From Rugamonas sp045984285 (GTDB lineage Bacteria > Pseudomonadota > Gammaproteobacteria > Burkholderiales > Burkholderiaceae_D): DNA of 64,000 nucleotides. Under the pieces are notes generated by a model. It was not told the origin of the DNA and made no database searches. It saw nothing but the letters and a program-made list of their open reading frames with translations. The stretch covers positions 1 through 64,000 of the forward strand of contig NZ_JBJQIK030000016.1 of NCBI RefSeq assembly GCF_045984285.3, written 5' to 3'. Positions 1-8,023 of this stretch are shown here, piece by piece; position 1 is the first letter of the stretch, and each line of letters begins with the position of its first letter. The translations under genes were made by a program, and so were the position numbers.

Positions 1-377
1 GCCCGTATGCGGATGCCGGCAAGTTCCAGCCCTTCGAAGGCAGCACCGAGCTGGTGCCCGGCATCAAGGCCAGCTCCAGCTTCGGCCACACACCCGGCCA
101 CACCAGCTACGTGGTGGAAAGCAAGGGCCAGAAGCTGGTGCTGATCGGCGACCTGATGCACGTCGCCTCGGTGCAGTTTGACGACCCTTCGGTGACGATC
201 GACTTCGACAGCGACAGCAAGGCCGCGCTCGCGCAACGCAAGGCCGCCTTCGCCGATGCTGCCAAGCAGGGCTACCTGATCGGCGCCGCCCACCTGCCGT
301 TCCCGGCCCTGGGCCACTTGCGCGCCACCGGCAAGTCCTACCAGTTCGTCCCCGTCAACTACAGCATCCCCCGCTAA
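1..377 (+). CDS. MBL-fold metallo-hydrolase, 3' part only
   Basis: C-terminal part of a metallo-beta-lactamase-fold hydrolase; the 5' end lies outside the window and the frame is open from base 3. The visible part has HTPGHTSY followed by a GDLMH segment, which are the third and fourth metal-ligand motifs of the fold, and a late AAHLPFPALGH motif carrying the last His ligand. This arrangement is typical of secreted MBL hydrolases of about 300-330 residues. The substrate cannot be told from the fragment. It ends at a TAA and is followed at once by a large inverted repeat that probably terminates transcription. Family is secure, function unknown. Confidence 0.85.
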   Translation, partial: PYADAGKFQPFEGSTELVPGIKASSSFGHTPGHTSYVVESKGQKLVLIGDLMHVASVQFDDPSVTIDFDSDSKAALAQRKAAFADAAKQGYLIGAAHLPFPALGHLRATGKSYQFVPVNYSIPR

Positions 378-386
378 CGGCACACC

Positions 387-473
387 CTGACACCTTGGGG
401 TCAGGCACCACGTGTCAGTTGCTGCGTATTGCTGCTCGATACTGACACCAGGTGCCTGACCCCATGGTGTCAG
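387..473. repeat. Large imperfect inverted repeat, likely bidirectional terminator
   Basis: Two 32-base arms (387-418 and 442-473) pair with 29 of 32 matches around a 23-base loop. The core reads ACCTTGGGGTCAGGC and recurs in a second hairpin at 22519-22555. The element lies between the convergent MBL hydrolase and alkene reductase genes, and its right arm includes the last bases and stop codon of the reductase gene. Position and symmetry suit a two-way transcription terminator or a dispersed palindromic repeat. No clear U-tract follows either arm. Confidence 0.75.
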
Positions 474-1525
474 GCGAGGGCGGGGTAGTCGGTGTAGCCT
501 TCGGCGCCGCCGCCGTAGAACAGCTCGCTGCGCTGGGGGTTCAGCGCGGCCTTCTGGCGCAGGCGCTCCGGCAGGTCGGGGTTGGCGATGAAGTCCTTGC
601 CCCAGGCGATGGCGTCGGCGCGGCCGTCGGCCAGCGCTTGCTGTGCGCTCTCCAGCGTGAATTTCTCATTGGCGATGTAGACGCCGCCGAATTCTTTCTT
701 CAGCAGCGGGCCCAGGCTGTCCTCGCCAATCGCTTCGCGCGCGGCGATGAAGGCGATCTTGCGCTTGCCCAGCTCGCGCGCCACATAGCCGAAGGTCTCG
801 GCCGGCGTGGAATCGCCCATGTCGTGCGAGTCGCGGCGCGGCGCCAGGTGCATGCCGACACGGTCGGCGCCCCACACCGAAATCACGGCGTCCGTTGCTT
901 CCAGCATCAGGCGGGCGCGGTTCTCGATCGAGCCGCCGTACTGGTCGGTGCGCTGGTTGGTGCTGTCCTGCAGGAACTGGTCGAGCAGGTAGCCGTTGGC
1001 GCCGTGCAGCTGCACGCCGTCGAAACCGGCTTTCTTCGCGTTCTCGGCGCCCTTGCGGTAGGCCTCGATCACGCCCGGAATCTCGGACAGCTCCAGCGCG
1101 CGCGGCGTGCTGTAGGGACGCACCGGCCGCAGCAGGCTGACATTGCCCTTCGCCGCAATCGCGCTCGGCGCCACCGGCGCGTCGCCATTCAGCAGGCTGG
1201 GATCGGAAATACGGCCCACATGCCACAGCTGCAGGAAGATCTTGCCGCCCTTGTCGTGCACAGCCTTCGTCACCAGCTTCCAGCCTTCCACCTGTTCGTC
1301 CGACCAGATGCCCGGCGTGTTCTCATAGCCCACGCCCTGCGGCGTAACCGAGGTGGCCTCCGTCAGGATCATGCCGGCCGAAGCGCGCTGCGCATAGTAT
1401 TCAGCCATCAGCGCGTTCGGCACGCGGCCGCCGCCAATAGCGCGCGAACGGGTGAGGGGCGCCATCACAACGCGGTTTTTCAGGGTCACCGCACCAATGG
1501 TGAGCGGGTCGAACAGGTTTGCCAT
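470..1525 (-). CDS. nemA: Alkene reductase, Old Yellow Enzyme family
   Basis: A 351-residue FMN-dependent NAD(P)H reductase of the OYE/NemA group, which reduces activated C=C bonds, N-ethylmaleimide, nitro-esters and similar electrophiles in the cytoplasm. Seen: the N-terminal PLTRSRA FMN-contact motif (residues 24-30), WHVGR (101-105), the substrate-binding His-x-x-Asn pair HGAN (174-177), and QYGGS (195-199). Length is full for the family. The start has an AAAGGAAA ribosome site. It lies 23 bases downstream of an ArsR-type gene on the same strand, so the two probably form one transcript, with the regulator sensing the electrophile and controlling the operon. Confidence 0.93.
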   Translation of the reverse strand: MANLFDPLTIGAVTLKNRVVMAPLTRSRAIGGGRVPNALMAEYYAQRASAGMILTEATSVTPQGVGYENTPGIWSDEQVEGWKLVTKAVHDKGGKIFLQLWHVGRISDPSLLNGDAPVAPSAIAAKGNVSLLRPVRPYSTPRALELSEIPGVIEAYRKGAENAKKAGFDGVQLHGANGYLLDQFLQDSTNQRTDQYGGSIENRARLMLEATDAVISVWGADRVGMHLAPRRDSHDMGDSTPAETFGYVARELGKRKIAFIAAREAIGEDSLGPLLKKEFGGVYIANEKFTLESAQQALADGRADAIAWGKDFIANPDLPERLRQKAALNPQRSELFYGGGAEGYTDYPALA

Positions 1526-1548
1526 GTCATTTCCTTTGTTTGTGCCAG

Positions 1549-1857
1549 CTAGAGGCTGGCGTTCATGTGGTCGAGATATGCCCGGATCACTTCTTCATTG
1601 CGTTTGAAGAAGGTCCACTGACCGGCCCGCTGCGTCACCACCAGCCCCGCCTTGGATAGCACGGCAAGGTGGCCGGAAACCGTCGACTGCGACAGTCCGC
1701 TGCGGCGATCGATCAAGCCCGCACATACCCCCATCGAGAGCGGATGCGTCTGCTCCGAGAAGTAGGCCTCCGGTTCCTTCAGCCAGCTGAGAATCTGCCG
1801 GCGTACTGGATTGGCGAGGGCTTTATGGATGGCGTCAAAGTCGATCGTTTCGGTCAT
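1549..1857 (-). CDS. ArsR-family winged-helix regulator
   Basis: A 102-residue helix-turn-helix protein from the start chosen here (MTETIDF), which has GGAAG eight bases upstream; an in-frame start 24 bases earlier and another at 1905 are possible. The recognition helix region reads LSQSTVSGHLAVLSKAGLV, typical of ArsR/SmtB repressors. The protein has two Cys-containing or reactive positions, including one just before the HTH (GVCAGL), but no classical metal-binding CxC motif. It is first in a presumed two-gene unit with the OYE reductase and likely represses it, releasing DNA in response to thiol-reactive compounds (inference). Confidence 0.85.
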   Translation of the reverse strand: MTETIDFDAIHKALANPVRRQILSWLKEPEAYFSEQTHPLSMGVCAGLIDRRSGLSQSTVSGHLAVLSKAGLVVTQRAGQWTFFKRNEEVIRAYLDHMNASL

Positions 1858-1938
1858 ATCGGTAACTTCCGATTTATACATTGGGATTCTACGATATAAA
1901 AACAAGTCCTGCAGGGGACCACATGAAAAACAGGAAAA

Positions 1939-2298
1939 TCAGGCCAGTTGCAGCAATACCAGGCCCAGCACAGCGGGCAGCGTCTGCACGAAAATGATGC
2001 GGCGGCTTACCGTCACGCCGCCCCATATGCCGGCCACGGCCACGCACAGCAGGCCGTATACGGCAAAGGCGCGCGCCACGTCGGGATGGGGATGGAGGAA
2101 AAATACGGCCAGCGCCGCCGCCAGGAAGCCGTTATAGCAGCCCTGGTTGGACATGGCCGGCTTCACGACCGCGGCCTTCTCGGCGCTGAGCCCGAACACG
2201 CGGCGCCCGCGCGTATCGAACAGCACCGTTTCCAGCAGCACGATGTAGACATGGATCAGCAGGACAATGCCCACCACGATCTGAGCCAGCAAGAGCAT
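1939..2298 (-). CDS. DUF1304 small membrane protein
   Basis: A 119-residue protein with four hydrophobic segments (near residues 3-25, 50-68, 75-95 and 100-118) and the conserved DUF1304 features: an early HxYIxxLE segment, then a KPAMSNQGCYNGFLA motif between helices one and two. Function of the family is not known; members are inner-membrane proteins. GGAGG precedes the ATG by the right distance. It is transcribed in the same direction as the ArsR gene but separated from it by 81 bases, so it may be independent. Family assignment is firm. Confidence 0.85.
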   Translation of the reverse strand: MLLLAQIVVGIVLLIHVYIVLLETVLFDTRGRRVFGLSAEKAAVVKPAMSNQGCYNGFLAAALAVFFLHPHPDVARAFAVYGLLCVAVAGIWGGVTVSRRIIFVQTLPAVLGLVLLQLA

Positions 2299-2349
2299 GA
2301 AGACCTCCGGAGTTGATATGGCAGCAATAATATACCGCTGCCATCGTTC

Positions 2350-3309
2350 TCAGAAGGAATCGTTAACGCGGGCCAGGTAGTACCACTCATTATTGGCTTT
2401 GGCTCCCGTATCCGGGAACAGGATGATGGCATCGAAGGGCGCCAGCACCGGCGTGCCGTCGGCGCGGCGGCCGATCTCCTCGCCGGCGGACACGCGGTCG
2501 AAGCTGGCCCACACGCGGCTGAAATGATCGCCGTCGTGCAGCTTGTCGTGCACTTCCATCATGCTCAGGTATTCCATCTCCTCGCGCGCAATCGGCGCCG
2601 GCGCCGGCGCATCGATCAGCCCCAGGTGCCCCAGCGTGTTCATGATGGCGCGGTAGGCCACTTCCGGCGCCTGCGGATCCGCATGCTGGCCGCATTCCAG
2701 CGTCAGCGCATAGCCGCCGGTGCTGCGCATGAATTCCGTGGTGCCCACGCCATAGCGCAGCACCGTCTGCAGCTCGCTGGTATCGCGCATGCGGCGCTGC
2801 ACTCCGTCGCCATAGGTACGCAGCCAGCCATCGACAAAACGCTTCACGCCCAGGATGCGGGCCAGGGCGCGCTCTTGTTCTTCATGCTGGAATGGCTCGA
2901 GCGGCCCATCGTTATTGCGCGGGCCCACCATCACGAAAGGCTGGCTCTGTGCATTGAAGGAGTGCAGGTCCAGCAGCACATCGTGCGCGGCGAGCAGGGG
3001 ACACAGCCAGTTGGCGATGCGGTCCTCGAAATCCTTCGGATCGTCCTTCGGGAACAGGTCGCGGTTCAGGTTGCGGTCGCCCGCGCGCTCGCCTTTCGCA
3101 TACGCCAGCGGATTCGCCACCGGCACAAAGGTCACGCTGCCGTTCAGGATGCGCAGTTCGCCCTTGTCCAGCTGCTCCATCACGCGCACAATGCCCCTGG
3201 TGCCCGCCGTTTCATTGCCATGCACGGCGCCCATGATGATCAGGCGCGGTCCCTTGCCCTGGCCGGTGTAATTGACGGATTTGAAATGCAATTCGCTCGC
3301 TACGGTCAT
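2350..3309 (-). CDS. Succinylglutamate desuccinylase/aspartoacylase-like zinc hydrolase
   Basis: A 319-residue M14-related amidohydrolase. Zinc ligands are visible as HGNE (residues 30-33) and the His of DLHS (114-117). The substrate-binding GDRNLNRD motif follows at about 77-84, and a later TLECGQH supplies the catalytic Glu. Such enzymes remove acyl groups from amino acids (N-acetylaspartate, N-succinylglutamate) or related amides, and the true substrate here is open. There is no ast operon around it, so a role in arginine catabolism is not supported. The C-terminal 80 residues resemble the beta-barrel add-on of this family. Confidence 0.85.
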   Translation of the reverse strand: MTVASELHFKSVNYTGQGKGPRLIIMGAVHGNETAGTRGIVRVMEQLDKGELRILNGSVTFVPVANPLAYAKGERAGDRNLNRDLFPKDDPKDFEDRIANWLCPLLAAHDVLLDLHSFNAQSQPFVMVGPRNNDGPLEPFQHEEQERALARILGVKRFVDGWLRTYGDGVQRRMRDTSELQTVLRYGVGTTEFMRSTGGYALTLECGQHADPQAPEVAYRAIMNTLGHLGLIDAPAPAPIAREEMEYLSMMEVHDKLHDGDHFSRVWASFDRVSAGEEIGRRADGTPVLAPFDAIILFPDTGAKANNEWYYLARVNDSF

Positions 3310-3383
3310 GCTGGATGTCCTCGGTGAAAAAACGGTGCCGGTATTCTAGCGGTAATCCGCCTGTCCAAAGGTAAAATGGCCGG

Positions 3384-4547
3384 ATGAAGACCCAACGCAT
3401 CCACGGACTCGATACGCTGCGCGCGCTCGCCATCATGCTGGTGTTCACCAACCACTACATGGGCTTTGTCAGCAACCGTCCGACCTTCGGCGTGGTCAGC
3501 GAACTGGGATGGATGGGCGTGGACCTGTTCTTCGCGCTATCCGGCTACCTGATCGGCAACCAGATCTTCGCGGGCCTGCGCCAGGACAGCTTCTCGCTGA
3601 AGAATTTCTACGCGCGCCGCCTGCTGCGCACGCTGCCCAACTATTACGTGGTGCTGGCGCTGTATGCTTTCTGGCCCTTGTGGGCGGGCGGCACCCAGCA
3701 TGCGCCGTGGTGGCAGTACTGGACCTTCACGCTGAACCTGGAACTGATTCCCGGCACGCGCTTCTCGCACGCCTGGTCGCTGTGCGTGGAGGAGCAGTTC
3801 TACATGCTGCTGCCCGCCGCCGTGCTGCTGATTGCGGCCTGCCGCGGATCGCTGGCGCTGGGCTGGTGCGCTATCGCAGCCAGCGTCGCTGCGGGCATGG
3901 CGTTCCGCGCGCTGGCCTGGCAGGATGTCCAGCCTCCGGCGGGCGGCAACGCGCGTGCCTACACGGAGATATATTACGCCACCTGGTGCCGTTTCGACGA
4001 ACTGCTGGCCGGCGTGGCGCTGGCCATGGTGAAGAACTATCACGCCGCCTTGTGGGCGCGCCTCACCTCCGCCGGCAACTGGATGCTGGCGGGCGGCCTG
4101 CTGCTGTTCAGCGCTTGCGCATGGTTCTTCCTCGACGCGCATTTCGGCTATGCGATCAGTGTGGTGGGCTATCCGCTGCTGGGCGTGGCGTTCGGCATGC
4201 TGCTGCTGGCCGCGCTCAGTCCGGGTTCGCTGCTGTCGCGCATGCGGGTACCCGGCGCCGCCAGCATTGCCATCTGGTCCTATGCGATCTACCTGACGCA
4301 CAAGCAGCTGTGCATCATCCTCGCCAAGGAGCTGCAGGAGCGCTACCGCCTCGGCGCCGAGCATCCGCTGACGATCGCCATCCTGATTGCAGCCTCGCTG
4401 CTGGCGGGCTTCCTGCTTTACCTGCTGGTGGAAACGCCGTTCATGAAGCTGCGCGAGCGCTTTGTTCCCGCAAGCCGCGCAGATAATTCAGCGTCCACGT
4501 CTCGCGAACAATCGACATCCCCATCCCCGCATCCTGCCGCGCAATGA
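3384..4547 (+). CDS. Acyltransferase 3 (OafA/YrhL-type) membrane protein
   Basis: A 387-residue polytopic inner-membrane protein. The family signature is at the N-terminus: RIHGLDTLRALAI, then a membrane helix ending in the conserved His of FTNHY (His24), followed by GWMGVDLFFALSGYL and a RRLLRTLPNYY segment. Members move acetyl or other acyl groups onto extracytoplasmic sugars, lipids or polysaccharides; the acceptor here is unknown. About ten helices are predicted. The last ~30 residues are Ser/Pro-rich and lie in DNA that also encodes the end of the convergent Nudix gene, an overlap of 107 bases. A TAAAAT hexamer sits only 6 bases before the ATG. Confidence 0.9.
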   Translation: MKTQRIHGLDTLRALAIMLVFTNHYMGFVSNRPTFGVVSELGWMGVDLFFALSGYLIGNQIFAGLRQDSFSLKNFYARRLLRTLPNYYVVLALYAFWPLWAGGTQHAPWWQYWTFTLNLELIPGTRFSHAWSLCVEEQFYMLLPAAVLLIAACRGSLALGWCAIAASVAAGMAFRALAWQDVQPPAGGNARAYTEIYYATWCRFDELLAGVALAMVKNYHAALWARLTSAGNWMLAGGLLLFSACAWFFLDAHFGYAISVVGYPLLGVAFGMLLLAALSPGSLLSRMRVPGAASIAIWSYAIYLTHKQLCIILAKELQERYRLGAEHPLTIAILIAASLLAGFLLYLLVETPFMKLRERFVPASRADNSASTSREQSTSPSPHPAAQ

Positions 4548-4980
4548 CCGCTTCGTTATGCGCGGCGGCGCGGGCCAGCGGCACCCATTCCGGCGCCATG
4601 CCGTTGCTGATCTCGTAGTGCTCCATCTGCGCCTCGCCCAGCTCGCGGCTGGCGCTGCAGCGGTAGATGTAAGAGCGCATGAAGAGGTGGTCGTAGCCCG
4701 GCTCGGGGCTGGGCCGGTATTCGTCGATATAGCCGATCGCATCCAGCACCTGCACGTCCTGCGCGCCCGTTTCCTCGGCCAGTTCGCGCTGCAGGCCTGC
4801 GATCATGTCTTCGCCCGCATCGAGGCCGCCGCCGGGCAGGCTGTAGTCGTCGTAGCGGCGCGTGTAGAGCAGCAGGATATCGTCACCGTGCATGATGACG
4901 GCACGCACCGCATCGCGCCGTAAAGCGCGGCCTTCGGTGGAGTGGACCGTGGGGTGAACCAGTTTGAGCAGCAATTCCAT
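4441..4980 (-). CDS. Nudix hydrolase
   Basis: A 179-residue protein with a perfect Nudix box (GGLDAGE, seven residues, RELAEETGA at about residues 51-73) in a VRAVIMHGDDILLLYTRR beta-sheet context. These enzymes cleave nucleoside diphosphate derivatives using Mg2+ held by the REUxEE glutamates. The substrate cannot be read from the sequence. Its ATG overlaps the TGA of the upstream 156-residue gene (TGATG), indicating translational coupling. Its 3' end overlaps the acyltransferase gene on the other strand by 107 bases. Confidence 0.92.
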   Translation of the reverse strand: MELLLKLVHPTVHSTEGRALRRDAVRAVIMHGDDILLLYTRRYDDYSLPGGGLDAGEDMIAGLQRELAEETGAQDVQVLDAIGYIDEYRPSPEPGYDHLFMRSYIYRCSASRELGEAQMEHYEISNGMAPEWVPLARAAAHNEAVIARQDAGMGMSIVRETWTLNYLRGLREQSARAAS

Positions 4981-5450
4981 CAGTGGCGCATCTCGATCAC
5001 ATCGAACGGCGATTGCACGCTGTTCAGGAAATCCAGCACGGCCTGGATGCGTACGCCGGCTTCCTCATTGGCGGTATCGGCAATCACATTGCGCAGGCCG
5101 GGCATGGCCTCCGGAATATCGCGGCTGGCGTAGGCCTTGATCAGCAGCGCGGCCAGCTGGGCGGCATCGCGCTGGTGGCGGTGGCGCAGGCGCTGCTCGA
5201 TCACGCCGAACAGGGCGCGCTGCATGCGCGGGGTAGGGTTGCTGATGTGCGCGAACACGAGGGGCGTGTTGGCAATGGCGTCGCAGATGCGGCGCTCAAT
5301 CTCGTCCGGCTTCACGTCGGAAGCGATATCGAAATATGCGGCATTCCACCGGGTGCGCGCATAGGCGTGCCCCGGCGGGAAGGAATCGACGGTTTCGAAG
5401 CCGAGCGCGCGGCTCACGCGCCTGAGCAAATCAATCAGTGGGCTGGTCAT
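4980..5450 (-). CDS. Hypothetical cytoplasmic protein coupled to Nudix gene
   Basis: A 156-residue soluble protein I do not recognise. It has no signal peptide or membrane helix. The N-terminal third contains a mixed alpha/beta stretch (ARTRWNAAYFDIASDV), and the rest is mostly helical with charged heptad-like spacing (IEQRLRHRHQRDAAQLAALLIKAY). It is first of a two-gene unit with the Nudix hydrolase (1-base TGATG overlap), so the two products are probably made together. A CCGCGC/GCGCGG short hairpin lies just upstream at 5451-5468. Confidence 0.7.
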   Translation of the reverse strand: MTSPLIDLLRRVSRALGFETVDSFPPGHAYARTRWNAAYFDIASDVKPDEIERRICDAIANTPLVFAHISNPTPRMQRALFGVIEQRLRHRHQRDAAQLAALLIKAYASRDIPEAMPGLRNVIADTANEEAGVRIQAVLDFLNSVQSPFDVIEMRH

Positions 5451-5474
5451 CCGCGCATTGTAGCGCGGCCCGCC

Positions 5475-6371
5475 TTATGCCGTCTGCGCCTCTTCACCCA
5501 GCAGGCCGGCGCGGAAGTCGTTCACGGCCTGGAAGATCTCTTCCTGCGTGTTCATCACGAAGGGGCCGTACTGCGCGATCGGCTCGTTCAGGGGCTGGCC
5601 TGCGATCAGGATGAAGCGGCTGGCTTCCGCCGCTTCGACCTGCACACCGTCCGCGCCGGCGGTGTTGGCGAGGATCGCCATGCTGCGCGCCGGCACCGCC
5701 TTGCCGCCGATGCTCACTTCACCGCGATAGGTGTAGAGGAAGGCGTTGTGCCCGGCCGGCAGCAGCTGGCTGAAGCTGGCGCCCGCCGGCAGCTCCACGT
5801 CGATATATACCGGCTCCGTCACCTCGCGCTGCACCGCGCCCGCCACACCGTGGCTGGCGCCCGCTATCACGCGCACCAGCGCGCCGGAAGGCGTGGTGAA
5901 TGCAGGAATTTCATCGGCCTTGAAGTCCTTGTACCAGGGCTTGCGCATCTTGTCTTTCGCGGGCAGGTTGAGCCACAGCTGGAAGCCTTCCATCAGGCCC
6001 GCTTCCTGTTCCGGCATCTCGGAGTGGATCACGCCACGGCCTGCGGTCATCCATTGCACGCCGCCGTTTTCCAGCAGGCCTTCATTGCCCGCACTGTCGC
6101 GGTGGCGCATGCGGCCGGTGAGCATATAGGTCACGGTCTCGAAGCCGCGGTGCGGGTGGTCGGGGAAGCCGGCGATGTAGTCGTTGGCTTCGTCCGAACC
6201 GAAATTGTCCAGCATCAGGAAAGGATCGAGGCGGCGCTGCAGCGGCTGCGTGAGGACACGGTTGATCTTCACGCCCGCCCCATCCATCACGGCCTGGCCG
6301 TGGATGATGCGTTCCACACTACGCGGCGACACGAGCTGTTCGCCGCTTGCTACGCGAGTGATGTTTGCCAT
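5475..6371 (-). CDS. Pirin-family cupin protein
   Basis: A 298-residue bicupin of the pirin family. The N-terminal cupin has the characteristic DHPHRGFETVTYMLTG (about residues 71-86) and GGVQWMTAGRGVIHSE motifs carrying the His/His/Glu metal ligands. Bacterial pirins bind Fe or Ni, some act as quercetinases, others modulate metabolic enzymes. It lies 26 bases downstream of the azoreductase gene, on the same strand, with AGGAGAAC before its ATG, so an azoR-pirin operon is likely. A second, less similar pirin lies at 48862-49740. Confidence 0.92.
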   Translation of the reverse strand: MANITRVASGEQLVSPRSVERIIHGQAVMDGAGVKINRVLTQPLQRRLDPFLMLDNFGSDEANDYIAGFPDHPHRGFETVTYMLTGRMRHRDSAGNEGLLENGGVQWMTAGRGVIHSEMPEQEAGLMEGFQLWLNLPAKDKMRKPWYKDFKADEIPAFTTPSGALVRVIAGASHGVAGAVQREVTEPVYIDVELPAGASFSQLLPAGHNAFLYTYRGEVSIGGKAVPARSMAILANTAGADGVQVEAAEASRFILIAGQPLNEPIAQYGPFVMNTQEEIFQAVNDFRAGLLGEEAQTA

Positions 6372-6397
6372 GCTGTTCTCCTGTTCCTGATTGGTGC

Positions 6398-6988
6398 TTA
6401 CACCAGTACTGCGTTGATCTGTTCTTCCGCTTCGGCGCGCGCTTTCGCAACGGCTTCCGGACCCATGCCGTGGCCTTCCGAGAACACGAACTGTACATCA
6501 TTGAGGCCGACGAAGTTCAGGAAGGTTTTCAGGTGCGGCAGCTGGGTGTCGCTCGGCGCGTCCTTGTGCAGGCCGCCGCGGGTCACGGCGACATATACTT
6601 TTTTGCCGGTCAGCAGGCCAACCGGACCGGTAGGGCCGTATTTGAAGGTGACGCCGGCACGTGCAATCGCGTCGAACCAGCTTTTCAGCTGCACGGTGAT
6701 GCCGAAGTTGTACATTGGGGCGCCGATCACGATCACGTCCGCCGCTTGCACCTGGGCGATCAGGGCGTCGTCCAGCGCCACGCGGGCCGCCTGTTCGGGA
6801 GTGCGCTGGTCTGCCGGAGTGAACAGCGCTTGCAGCGCGGCTTCGTCCAGCACTGGGTGAGGGTTGGCGGCCAAGTCGCGGCGCACTACGGTGGCGCCGG
6901 CGCCGATTTTGGCTACGATGGCGTCCGCCAGGCGGGTGGATTCGGAACCGGTGCTGCGGGCGCTGGAGTTGATCTGCAAGATGTTCAT
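6398..6988 (-). CDS. azoR: FMN-dependent NADH-azoreductase
   Basis: A 196-residue flavodoxin-fold quinone/azo reductase that transfers two electrons from NADH to quinones and azo dyes. Seen: the FMN phosphate-binding INSSARSTGSES loop at the N-terminus, the PMYNFGI flavin-contact motif (about residues 92-98), and VTRGG (about 136-140). Length matches AzoR. AGGAGCAATACC precedes the ATG. It is first in a unit with the pirin gene and is transcribed away from a LysR gene across a 111-base spacer, the usual arrangement for a LysR-controlled quinone stress locus. Confidence 0.93.
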   Translation of the reverse strand: MNILQINSSARSTGSESTRLADAIVAKIGAGATVVRRDLAANPHPVLDEAALQALFTPADQRTPEQAARVALDDALIAQVQAADVIVIGAPMYNFGITVQLKSWFDAIARAGVTFKYGPTGPVGLLTGKKVYVAVTRGGLHKDAPSDTQLPHLKTFLNFVGLNDVQFVFSEGHGMGPEAVAKARAEAEEQINAVLV

Positions 6989-7099
6989 GGTATTGCTCCT
7001 GTATTGGTTTGGTGTTGCGATGGAGTTACTTTACTCGTTCCAATATCGAAGAAAAAGCCGGTAAAATGGATAGCATTAATCCACTGGTGGAACAATCTC
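6989..7099. promoter_or_regulatory. Divergent promoter region azoR / lysR
   Basis: This 111-base spacer separates two divergent genes and should hold both promoters and the LysR operator. On the plus strand a TAAAAT hexamer (7062-7067) with TTCCAA 18 bases upstream is a plausible promoter for the regulator. The AT-richer stretch around 7020-7080 stands out from the GC-rich genes. No perfect T-N11-A palindrome is obvious by eye. Confidence 0.45.
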
Positions 7100-8023
7100 A
7101 TGCATATTGACCCTTCGGACCTGCTGCTGTTTGCCCGTATCGTGGAGTGCGGCAGCTTCAGCCAGGCGGCGGAGCAGCTGCAGTTGCCGAAATCGACGGT
7201 TTCGCGCCGCCTGTCCCTGCTGGAAGCGCAACTGGGCGAACGCCTCCTGCAGCGCACCACGCGCAAGCTGGTGCTGACCGAGCTGGGCGCGAGCCTGCTG
7301 GCGCATGCGCGCAAGGTGGCGGAAGAGACGGAGGCCGCGGGCGCGCTGGCCCAGCACCGCCAGCAGGCGCCGAACGGCCTGCTGCGCGTATCGATGCCGG
7401 CCGATTACGCAAACCTGGAGCTGGCGGCAATGCTGCCTGCCTTCATGGGCAAGTATCCGAACGTCTCGCTGCAGCTGGACCTGTCGCCGCGCCGCGTGGA
7501 CATCCTGGCGGAGGGCTTCGACCTGGCCATCCGCATGGGCGCGCTGCCGGACGATGCGGCGCTGGCGGCGCGGCCGGTGGCGCACAGCGTCTGGGCGCTG
7601 TTCGCTTCACCCAGCTATATCGCGCGGCGCGGCCTGCCGGAGCATCCGGACGACCTGTTCCGCCATGACCTGCTCGCGCTGGGACGCTCGCATGAAGGGC
7701 TGGCCAGCTGGAAGCTGGAGAAGGGCAAAACGGTATGGGAGCGCGATGTGCCGGTGCGCCTCACCGGCAATTCGCCCGAGCTGCTGGCGCGGCTGGCGCA
7801 GACCGGCGTCGGCATCGCGAGTTGCACGGACCGTTTCTCGGCGCCGCTGCTGAAAGTGGGGGCGCTGGTGCGGGTGCTGCCGGAGTGGAGTTTCCCGTCC
7901 GTGACGGGCTGGGCGGTGTTTCCAGGGCGGCGGCTGATGCCGGCCAAAACGCGGGTATTCCTGGATATGCTGGAAGAGCACTTCGACCGCAGCCGGCCCA
8001 AGCCTCAGGGTTTGGGCGCCTGA
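7100..8023 (+). CDS. LysR-family transcriptional regulator
   Basis: A 307-residue LysR regulator. The N-terminal winged HTH (FARIVECGSFSQAAEQLQLP, then STVSRRLSLLE) is complete and is followed by an effector-binding periplasmic-type domain with RVSMPADYA and the DLAIRMGALPDD motif typical of the AzoR/quinone-linked subgroup. The start chosen is the ATG before HIDPSDLLLFARI; a far longer open frame upstream is antisense to azoR and pirin and is not real. By position it most likely activates azoR-pirin. Its 3' end overlaps the convergent small gene by 19 bases. Confidence 0.92.
   Translation: MHIDPSDLLLFARIVECGSFSQAAEQLQLPKSTVSRRLSLLEAQLGERLLQRTTRKLVLTELGASLLAHARKVAEETEAAGALAQHRQQAPNGLLRVSMPADYANLELAAMLPAFMGKYPNVSLQLDLSPRRVDILAEGFDLAIRMGALPDDAALAARPVAHSVWALFASPSYIARRGLPEHPDDLFRHDLLALGRSHEGLASWKLEKGKTVWERDVPVRLTGNSPELLARLAQTGVGIASCTDRFSAPLLKVGALVRVLPEWSFPSVTGWAVFPGRRLMPAKTRVFLDMLEEHFDRSRPKPQGLGA

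Noticed and set aside
4983..6860. Plus-strand open frame of 625 codons across the pirin and azoreductase genes
   Set aside because: Two genes with firm family motifs lie on the other strand; the product is low-complexity and lacks a ribosome site.
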